Shown here piece by piece: positions 1 to 5,944 of a stretch of 12,938 bases of DNA (position 1 is the first letter of the stretch; every line of letters begins with the position of its first letter). The position numbers were made by a program, and so were the translations under genes. A model generated the notes under the pieces. That model saw only the letters and a list, made by a program, of their open reading frames with translations. It was not told where the DNA came from and searched no databases. Source of the DNA: Clostridia bacterium (GTDB lineage Bacteria; Bacillota; Clostridia; UMGS1810); assembly GCA_017549745.1 (NCBI GenBank), contig JAFYUA010000196.1, positions 1 through 12,938 on the forward strand, written 5' to 3'.

Positions 1-66
1 GGCCATGGAAACGATATGAATGCATGGAACAGTCTTTCTGAAGTTGCATTCTACAAACAGAAGTAA
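1..66 (+). CDS. C-terminal tail of an upstream protein, probably ending in a discoidin/CBM32-like domain (partial)
   Basis: Frame 1 is open from the window edge to a TAA at 64-66 and gives 21 residues. The tail contains WNSLSEVAFY, which resembles the last beta-strands of F5/8-type C (discoidin/CBM32) domains, where a 'WNSL-E-EFY' pattern is common (family knowledge, recalled not searched). The next gene starts 26 nt later with its own Shine-Dalgarno site, so the two are probably cotranscribed. With a GH88 hydrolase next door, the truncated gene may encode a secreted polysaccharide lyase or other glycan-active enzyme with a carbohydrate-binding end, but only the tail is visible and the catalytic domain is unknown. 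The reading frame is certain only in so far as it stays open and ends just before an SD site. Confidence 0.55.
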   Translation, partial: GHGNDMNAWNSLSEVAFYKQK

Positions 67-80
67 ACAAATTTATTTTT

Positions 81-86
81 TGGAGG
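81..86 (+). promoter_or_regulatory. Ribosome-binding site fixing the GH88 start
   Basis: A GGAGG core lies at 82-86, five bases before the ATG at 92. An in-frame upstream ATG at 20 would add 24 residues unlike the family and has no SD, and it overlaps the open tail of the preceding gene. The start at 92 is therefore preferred. Confidence 0.8.
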
Positions 87-91
87 AAAAA

Positions 92-1285
92 ATGATAAAT
101 GCAATTCTGGAACCTGTTTTATGCACAGACAAGTTTTTAAAGGAATGTGATTATACAAATACCACCCTTGATGTGGCAATAAAATCAGCCATTGATAAAA
201 TTGATTATGCCATTGAATGCTTTGGTGATGATATGTTTCCCGATGCTGCAAGCCGCGGTAATGTATATGAATCAATTCCAAATGAGTATGGCTGGCATAA
301 CGGATTCTGGACTGGGATTTTATGGCTTGCATATGAACTGACTGGCAATGAAAAGTATAAAAATATTGCCTCAGGGCATGTGGAAACCTTTCTTGCCCGT
401 ATAGAAAAAAGATATAATATAGAGCATCACGATATGGGATTTTTATACACGCCTTCGTGTGTTGCTTCCTATAAGCTTACAGGATGTGAAACTGCAAAGA
501 AAACTGCTTTGTTGGCGGCAGACAATCTGATGGGCCGTTTTCATGAAAATGGGAATTTCATTCAGGCCTGGGGCGATTTGGATTCGCCCCGGGATTACCG
601 CCTTATAATAGATTGTCTTTTGAACATTCCGCTGCTGTATTGGGCAACCGAAGTCAGCGGTGACAAAAGATATGAGACTGTAGCTTATAAACATTTTCGT
701 ACTTCCGTGCAAAATGTCATAAGAGAGGATGCATCTGCATTTCATACCTTCTATTTTGACTATGACACAGGCATGCCTCATCACGGCGAAACAGCACAAG
801 GCTACTCCGATGACAGCGCATGGGCTCGCGGTCAGTCGTGGGGGATATATGGCTCGATTCTCACATATGCGTATAAAAGTGACGCCGATGCAATCGAGGC
901 ATGCAAAAAGATGCTGAATTATTATCTAAACCGTTTGCCTGATGATTATATTCCTTATTGGGATCTCATTTTCACCGAAGGAGATGAACCCCGTGATTCG
1001 TCAGCAGCAGCTATTACAGTTTGCGGCATCCTTGAACTTGTGAAATTTTTGCCCGATTCAGATTCAGATAAAAAGCTGTATGAAAATTGCGCAAAACTTA
1101 TTATGGAATCGTTGTACCAAAATTATCGTACAGAACCGATTAAAGAATCAAACGGTCTCCTTCTGCATGCAGTATATAATCGCAAAAGCGGAAGCGGTGT
1201 TGATGAATGCAATCTTTGGGGCGATTATTTTTATATGGAAGCACTGGTCAGAATGAAGAATAATAAATGGCGTCTTTATTGGTGA
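92..1285 (+). CDS. ugl: Unsaturated glucuronyl hydrolase, glycoside hydrolase family 88
   Basis: This is a 397-residue cytoplasmic enzyme with no signal peptide, of the usual length for GH88. Family members remove the 4,5-unsaturated uronic acid from the non-reducing end of oligosaccharides left by polysaccharide lyases acting on glycosaminoglycans, gellan or xanthan. They do so by hydrating the double bond in an (alpha/alpha)6 barrel. Seen in the sequence: the HHDMGF motif with Asp114 and the IIDCLLN motif with Asp174. These correspond in context and spacing (60 residues) to the catalytic pair Asp88/Asp149 of the Bacillus sp. GL1 enzyme. The GYSDDSAWARGQSWG signature lies near residues 237-251. 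A second lyase-linked family, GH105, is less likely because of these motifs. The next gene, a sugar isomerase-like protein, follows after 96 nt on the same strand. The exact glycan substrate cannot be read from the sequence. Confidence 0.93.
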   Translation: MINAILEPVLCTDKFLKECDYTNTTLDVAIKSAIDKIDYAIECFGDDMFPDAASRGNVYESIPNEYGWHNGFWTGILWLAYELTGNEKYKNIASGHVETFLARIEKRYNIEHHDMGFLYTPSCVASYKLTGCETAKKTALLAADNLMGRFHENGNFIQAWGDLDSPRDYRLIIDCLLNIPLLYWATEVSGDKRYETVAYKHFRTSVQNVIREDASAFHTFYFDYDTGMPHHGETAQGYSDDSAWARGQSWGIYGSILTYAYKSDADAIEACKKMLNYYLNRLPDDYIPYWDLIFTEGDEPRDSSAAAITVCGILELVKFLPDSDSDKKLYENCAKLIMESLYQNYRTEPIKESNGLLLHAVYNRKSGSGVDECNLWGDYFYMEALVRMKNNKWRLYW

Positions 1286-1381
1286 TTGGTTTATTATCAT
1301 AATCAATAATTAAATGAAGCTGGTTGAGTGGGTTCAGTACCCGATGAATCAGGTAATCAAAATTATAAAAAGGTGATACAC

Positions 1382-2248
1382 ATGAAACTTGCGATAAATA
1401 CCGGAGCGTTTTCGAAAAGATTTGGTGATCTTGGGACTCTCAATTTGATAAAAAAAGCGGGCTTTGATGCTTTTGATTTTACAATTCCTGATTCATTGGG
1501 TATGGGATACGATGAGTATAAAAAATATATTGAAAAAATAAAAGCTTACAGCGAAGAAGTCGCTCTGCCTTGCGTTCAGACCCACGCCCCCGAGACTTTT
1601 GCTTATGATGAAAAAACAGTTGAGCTTCTTATCCGTTCAATAGAATATTCGGCAATTTTAGGAGCTGAGATTTGCGTTGTTCACCCTCTTCGTTCCACGC
1701 TTGACACTGGAATAATGTATTATGAAAATTACGAAGAGATTTTTGCTGAAAACAAAAAGCTATTTGGAAAGCTCATTCCTGCGGCAAAAAAATTTAAGGT
1801 TAAAATTGCAATAGAAAATATGTTTGGGATGGATTTGAACAGAAATATCTATATAGCAAACACATGTTCTCATACTCTTGATTTTCAAAGATACATTGAT
1901 TATTTTGGCACTGAATATATCACGGCTTGTTTAGACACTGGCCACGCCGCACTGGTGAGTGAAGTACCATCTGATATGATTGTTAAAATGGGAGACCGCA
2001 TTGGTGCACTGCACGTTCAGGATGTGGACTTTGTTCACGATTTGCACACTCTCCCATACATGGGGGCACTTGACTGGGACGCCATATGCAAGGCACTAAA
2101 AAAAATAAACTACAGAGGAAACTTAGTTTTTGAAATTGGCAACAGTTATTTTTCGCCTCAGATGGATGATTCGGTTGTGAGAGCCGCGGCCAAATTTGCC
2201 GGAGTTGTAGGTAAAAGTCTTGTAAAGAAGATTGTAAATGGCAGTTAA
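1382..2248 (+). CDS. Sugar phosphate isomerase/epimerase family protein (xylose isomerase-like TIM barrel)
   Basis: This 288-residue protein is predicted to be a single-domain (beta/alpha)8 barrel of the AP-endonuclease-2/xylose-isomerase-like superfamily, whose members bind a divalent metal and isomerise, epimerise or dehydrate sugars and inositols. The expected metal and catalytic residues are visible: Glu145 in IAIENM, Asp185 and His188 in LDTGH, His211 in ALHVQD and Glu251 in VFEIGN, with His68 in the strand-3 THAP segment. I chose the ATG at 1382 because AAGGTGA lies about 6 bases upstream and MKLAINTGAF is a natural first strand; an in-frame GTG at 1328 adds 18 unlikely residues. The gene lies between GH88 and a sugar-binding lipoprotein, so a role in handling a released uronate or its partner sugar is reasonable, but the substrate is unknown. 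The 96-nt gap before it shows only a weak imperfect stem (1285-1307) with no U-run. Confidence 0.85.
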   Translation: MKLAINTGAFSKRFGDLGTLNLIKKAGFDAFDFTIPDSLGMGYDEYKKYIEKIKAYSEEVALPCVQTHAPETFAYDEKTVELLIRSIEYSAILGAEICVVHPLRSTLDTGIMYYENYEEIFAENKKLFGKLIPAAKKFKVKIAIENMFGMDLNRNIYIANTCSHTLDFQRYIDYFGTEYITACLDTGHAALVSEVPSDMIVKMGDRIGALHVQDVDFVHDLHTLPYMGALDWDAICKALKKINYRGNLVFEIGNSYFSPQMDDSVVRAAAKFAGVVGKSLVKKIVNGS

Positions 2249-2308
2249 CGGCGAGTTTAGTATCGGCTGAATTTTGAGGCAGGATATTACACAAACGATA
2301 TCATACTG

Positions 2309-2324
2309 ATTATTCATGAATAAT
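2309..2324. promoter_or_regulatory. 16-bp perfect palindrome upstream of the binding-protein gene (possible operator)
   Basis: ATTATTCATGAATAAT reads the same on both strands. It lies 55 bases before the ATG at 2379, in a 130-bp gap. A TATCAT hexamer at 2299-2304, with TTGAGG at 2274-2279 (19-bp spacer), could be a weak promoter, which would put the palindrome across the transcription start. It has no U-run, so a terminator is unlikely. The composition is AT-rich and some such palindromes arise by chance. Confidence 0.35.
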
Positions 2325-2378
2325 AAATTTATACCTATGCACAAATTATATATGCTAAATTAAGAAAGGATGATAAAA

Positions 2379-4004
2379 ATGAAAAAGATTAAAAAACTAA
2401 TCTCTCTGCTTGCGATCTTTACACTTGTGGCATTTGTCTTCACAGGTTGCGGCAGCAATGATACTGAGCGCACTCAGACAGATGGCACAAGCTTTACATA
2501 TTGGTGCACGTTTGACGCCAACGCTCTTGCCAGCGGTGTTGAAAGCTATGCCGACATGCTCATGTTCAGAGAAATGGAAAAACGCACCGGAGTTTCCATC
2601 AGCTTTGAGCATCCCATTCAGGGTTCCACAGGAAACGAGGCATTTCTCACCATGCTTGCCACATCAAAACGCCCCGACATGATAGAATACTGGTGGAGCA
2701 ACTACACCGGCGGACCGCAGGCGGCGATTGATGATCAGGTCATTGTGTGCCTCGACGATTACCTAAAAGAATATGCCCCCAACTTCTATGACTATATGGA
2801 AGGTGAAAAAGGCAAGGAAAATGCCTATCGTTGGAAGCTTCAGGCAACCACTGATGAGGGGAGCTACTATGGCTTCAATGTACTCAACATCGGCACCACC
2901 AAAGGCTTTGCCGGCCTTTATGTGAGAGCCGACAAGCTCAAGGATTGGGGCATGGAAGTTCCGCAGACCATTGACGACTGGACGGCTCTGTTTGCCAAAG
3001 CCAAGACCGCGGGATTCCAAAAACCGTTTGTGTGCGACAATAATACTCTTAGCTTTAAATCCGACAGCATACATAGCTTCAACACTGCCTTCGATGTGGG
3101 CAAAAATCTTTATGTAGAAGATGGCAAGGTTGTGTTTGCTCCTTTCCAAAAAGGTTACAAGGAATATGTGGCACAGATTACCGAGTGGATAAAAGCAGGC
3201 TATATAGACACAGGCTTCCCCACAAATGACAAGGCAAAAATTGAGGGTAATATGGCAAACGGTATCTCTGTTGCAACTCATGGTTATGTGGGCTCGGGCA
3301 TAGGCAAAATTCTCCCGGCTGTTCAGAACATCGACCCAAATGCCGACTTTGTTGCATGCCCTTATCCTGTAGCAAAGAGTGGCGATAAAGCACGCTTCCA
3401 GATGATGTATGAGGAGGCTACCGACAATGCGATTGCCATATCCACTACATGCGGCAATTATGAAAAGGCAATTTCATGGTGTGACTATCGCTATTGTGAA
3501 GAAGGCAGCACCCTGCAGATATTCGGCATAGAGGGTGATACCTTCACCGTGGAGGAAAGAGATGGCGAAAAACATTTCGTCTATACCGACAAAATCCTCA
3601 AGCCCGAAACCTCAGGCGTGAACTCAGTTACAGAAGCTCTCTACAAATATATGCAGCCCTGTAACTACCCGGGTCTCAATCAGCATCCTGATTATCTCGA
3701 TGGTTACTACCCCTATGGTGCACAGAAAGATGCAATCCGTATCTGGAACGAAAACTCCGAGCTTGCCAAAGAACACAAGCTCCCTACACTTTCATTCACC
3801 GAAGACGAACGCAACGAAATAAATGATATCAAGGAAATTGCAGAAGTACAGCTTGAAGTAGATATCTCCGACATCATGCTCGGCAAAAAAAGCATTGACA
3901 CCTATGATGCTGCTATAGCAAGCGCTAAAGACAACGACTATGACAGACTCATCGCAATCTACCAGGCAGCTTATGATAGATATCTCTCAAAGCTTGATGT
4001 GTAA
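2379..4004 (+). CDS. Extracellular solute-binding lipoprotein of a carbohydrate ABC transporter
   Basis: This 541-residue protein starts with a lipoprotein signal peptide: a KKIKK basic end, a hydrophobic stretch (about residues 8-21) and a lipobox VFTGC that places the lipidated Cys at residue 24. The length is large for family 1 binding proteins and typical of the LplA-like, long oligosaccharide-binding group in Bacillota. The mature N-terminus begins with a 'YWCTFDAN' strand, then a segment with MLATSKRPDMIEYWW, a pattern common in these proteins. It should sit on the outer face of the membrane and deliver a glycan fragment to a permease. No permease or ATPase gene lies next to it: downstream is a convergent gene and upstream is the isomerase, so partners must be further upstream or elsewhere. 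An ATG two codons from an upstream in-frame ATG (2370) was chosen because AAAGGA lies about 8 bases before it. Third-position C is frequent compared with the two preceding genes, consistent with higher expression. Confidence 0.88.
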   Translation: MKKIKKLISLLAIFTLVAFVFTGCGSNDTERTQTDGTSFTYWCTFDANALASGVESYADMLMFREMEKRTGVSISFEHPIQGSTGNEAFLTMLATSKRPDMIEYWWSNYTGGPQAAIDDQVIVCLDDYLKEYAPNFYDYMEGEKGKENAYRWKLQATTDEGSYYGFNVLNIGTTKGFAGLYVRADKLKDWGMEVPQTIDDWTALFAKAKTAGFQKPFVCDNNTLSFKSDSIHSFNTAFDVGKNLYVEDGKVVFAPFQKGYKEYVAQITEWIKAGYIDTGFPTNDKAKIEGNMANGISVATHGYVGSGIGKILPAVQNIDPNADFVACPYPVAKSGDKARFQMMYEEATDNAIAISTTCGNYEKAISWCDYRYCEEGSTLQIFGIEGDTFTVEERDGEKHFVYTDKILKPETSGVNSVTEALYKYMQPCNYPGLNQHPDYLDGYYPYGAQKDAIRIWNENSELAKEHKLPTLSFTEDERNEINDIKEIAEVQLEVDISDIMLGKKSIDTYDAAIASAKDNDYDRLIAIYQAAYDRYLSKLDV

Positions 4005-4018
4005 ATAATATTAAAACC

Positions 4019-4054
4019 AAAAATGAGCAATCTCTTCCGAGATTGCTCATTTTT
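4019..4054. terminator. Bidirectional intrinsic terminator between the convergent blocks
   Basis: The arms 4019-4034 and 4039-4054 are perfectly complementary over 16 bp (AAAAATGAGCAATCTC and its reverse complement) around a TTCC loop. The inner 11 bp are the mixed-sequence core; the outer A/T pairs provide a U-tract on either strand. It begins 14 nt after the stop of the binding-protein gene on the + strand, and on the - strand it starts at the base right after the stop codon (4055-4057) of the GH13 gene. Confidence 0.92.
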
Positions 4055-5890
4055 TTATATTGCTTCTACATTGAAGCCGCCTTTTTGCACATATAGCTTT
4101 TGACCTCTCATGCTCACATTGTGAGACATGAGCGAATTTTTTGCATTGCACTCATGTTCATGGTGCGAGTTATTTATGATGACTCTTAATTTTTCGTCTT
4201 TGTGCTCTCTTTCAAAGATGAGCACATCATCAGTGCGCACAAAGTGTATGCTGCCAACCTGCAGGGCGATGTGCTCATTTTTGAGAGCGCCCAATTCTTC
4301 AAAAAATCCTTTGAGGCTGCACTGCGACTTGTGCCACTGGAAATAGGCGCGGTTAAACGGGTCGCCAAAGCCTTCCATGCCAATCTCATCACCATAATAT
4401 ATGCAGGCATTGCCCGGCAGGGCAAACTGCAAAAGCGCCGCCACATACAGAGAGCCGAGAGCCTTTGCCTTTTGCTCGTCACTGAGTTTGAATTCTGCCA
4501 TTTCACTTTTTGATAGTCCCTTTGGGGTATCTGCAAGGCAGGTGAGGATGCGCGCGGTGTCGTGAGTGGAGAGGCTGTTCATCAGGCTGTGTACGCTCGG
4601 GGCGGGGTAATTTTCCACCACTGTCATGATTGCATCGGCAAAGCCTTTGGCATCAAGGGAGTGTGTGCAATAGGAAATGATAGCATTTTTGAAAACATAA
4701 TTCATCACCGAATCAAGCTCCGATGCGGTGAAATACTGCCTGCGCACGCCGTAGCTTATCTTGTTTGATGCATCTTCCCACACTTCGCCCACCACATAGC
4801 TCTCGCTCTTTATTGCCTTGACCTTGGCTCTGAGCCTTTTGATGAACTCATCGGGCAGCTCATCTGCCACATCAAGGCGGAAGCCGTCGGCGCCAAGCCT
4901 CAGCCAGTGGGCAACCACGCTGTCGTCAGCTTCTATGATGTAGTCAAGGTAGTCATCGCAAAGCTCATTTACGCACGGCAGAGTTTTTATGCCCCACCAG
5001 GAGTCGTAGTCATCTTTGCTCTCGCCAAAGCTGAACCAGTTTTTGTACGGCGAGTCATCGCATGAATATGCACCGCCGCCAAAAATGCGCTCTTTGTCAA
5101 AATATATGCTGTTGCTGCCCGTGTGTGAAAACACGCCGTCGAGAATGATTTTGATGTCTTTTTTGTGTGCCTCGTTGCACAGGCGCACAAAATCAGCCTC
5201 GGTGCCAAGCATGGGATCGATGCATTTGTAGTCACAGGTGTCGTAGCGGTGGTTTGAATACGCCTTGAAGATGGGGTTTAAATATATCACAGAGGTGCCG
5301 AGTGATTTGATGTAGTCAAGCTTCTGGATAATGCCGTCAAGATTGCCGCCATAAAAATCACAGTTGAGGATTTCGCCGTGTTCGTCGGGCAGGTAGTGAG
5401 GAATGTCGCTGGTGCTATCATGCACCCAATAGGGCCCGAGCTTTCCATCGGCGCTCAGCACTTGGCTATGGAAGAAGCGGTCGGGGAATATCTGATACAT
5501 CACCTTGCCGCAAAAGCTTTGGGGCACAGTGAAGTCTGCTGCTATGCAGCTTAGCTGCCAAAGAGCGCCTGCGCCTATGTTGGTGCCGTCGCCGTCGCGA
5601 TATAGTTCAAAATCACTGCCCTCGGTGCTGATGAAAAAATGATAGAAATACAGTCCGCGGCTCTTTATGCAAAATTCACCGCCGTAGGTGTCGTAGCCAT
5701 CGGCTGCCGTCTTAAAGCTCAGCTCAAAGCGCTCTTCTTCACCCGAGCAGTCATTTTCAAGGCAAAGCCACACTCTCAGGGTGCGGCAGCTCGACGGAAT
5801 CTTTATGCTTATTTTGCACGCTTCATTTTCTCTGAGCACACCAAAGGGGTTTTTGTATTCAGTTTTTTTGCTGTCATATAATATTCTCAT
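4055..5890 (-). CDS. GH13 alpha-glucanase, neopullulanase/maltodextrinase type, cytoplasmic
   Basis: This 611-residue enzyme has an N-terminal beta-sandwich region (about 1-125) like the starch-binding/Ig-like domain of neopullulanases, then a GH13 barrel beginning near MYQIFPDRF (131-139). The four conserved regions are present: DGVFSHTG (251-258), GFRLDVADE (336-344) with nucleophile Asp340, GEVWED (368-373) with acid/base Glu369, and STHDTAR (441-447) with Asp444. CIYYGDEIGMEG and DPFNR (about 496-514) are typical of the family. No signal peptide is visible, so it probably cuts maltodextrins or branch stubs inside the cell, complementing GlgP, which stops near branch points. Exact specificity (alpha-1,4, alpha-1,6 or both) cannot be told. 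It is the last gene of the glgP unit. The Met at 5890 follows AAGAGATG-like SD sequence; an ATG at 5899, three codons earlier, is the alternative. Confidence 0.9.
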   Translation of the reverse strand: MRILYDSKKTEYKNPFGVLRENEACKISIKIPSSCRTLRVWLCLENDCSGEEERFELSFKTAADGYDTYGGEFCIKSRGLYFYHFFISTEGSDFELYRDGDGTNIGAGALWQLSCIAADFTVPQSFCGKVMYQIFPDRFFHSQVLSADGKLGPYWVHDSTSDIPHYLPDEHGEILNCDFYGGNLDGIIQKLDYIKSLGTSVIYLNPIFKAYSNHRYDTCDYKCIDPMLGTEADFVRLCNEAHKKDIKIILDGVFSHTGSNSIYFDKERIFGGGAYSCDDSPYKNWFSFGESKDDYDSWWGIKTLPCVNELCDDYLDYIIEADDSVVAHWLRLGADGFRLDVADELPDEFIKRLRAKVKAIKSESYVVGEVWEDASNKISYGVRRQYFTASELDSVMNYVFKNAIISYCTHSLDAKGFADAIMTVVENYPAPSVHSLMNSLSTHDTARILTCLADTPKGLSKSEMAEFKLSDEQKAKALGSLYVAALLQFALPGNACIYYGDEIGMEGFGDPFNRAYFQWHKSQCSLKGFFEELGALKNEHIALQVGSIHFVRTDDVLIFEREHKDEKLRVIINNSHHEHECNAKNSLMSHNVSMRGQKLYVQKGGFNVEAI

Positions 5891-5907
5891 AACACACATC
5901 TCTTAAC

Positions 5908-5935
5908 GAAAATCCTGCCAAAAGGCAGGATTTTC
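5908..5935 (-). terminator. Intercistronic hairpin between glgP and the GH13 gene
   Basis: The arms 5908-5919 and 5924-5935 form a perfect 12-bp stem (GAAAATCCTGCC in both senses) with a 4-base loop. On the - strand it lies 9 nt after the glgP stop (5945-5947) and ends just before the SD region of the GH13 gene. There is no long U-run outside the stem (it is followed by GTTAAGAG), so it may be a leaky terminator, an RNA-processing or stabilising hairpin, or a translation-modulating structure. Confidence 0.65.
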
Positions 5936-5944
5936 TCATTAATT

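Noticed and set aside
20..91. In-frame ATG start 24 codons before GH88
   Set aside because: It has no SD, overlaps the open tail of the preceding gene, and the extra residues do not look like GH88.
1285..1307. Imperfect stem in the gap between GH88 and the isomerase, considered as a terminator
   Set aside because: The stem has only about 7 pairs with a G-U and is not followed by a U-run.
1328..1381. In-frame GTG start 18 codons before the isomerase gene
   Set aside because: No SD precedes it and the extra residues are unlike the family, while the ATG at 1382 has AAGGTGA at the right distance.
2763..3281. 172-codon open frame on the - strand inside the binding-protein gene
   Set aside because: It is antisense to a clear lipoprotein gene, has no SD that I can see and resembles no family I know. 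It is best explained by codon bias of the true gene.
4128..4768. Several + strand open frames of 68-103 codons inside the GH13 gene
   Set aside because: They are antisense shadows of a conserved enzyme, with no motif or SD support.
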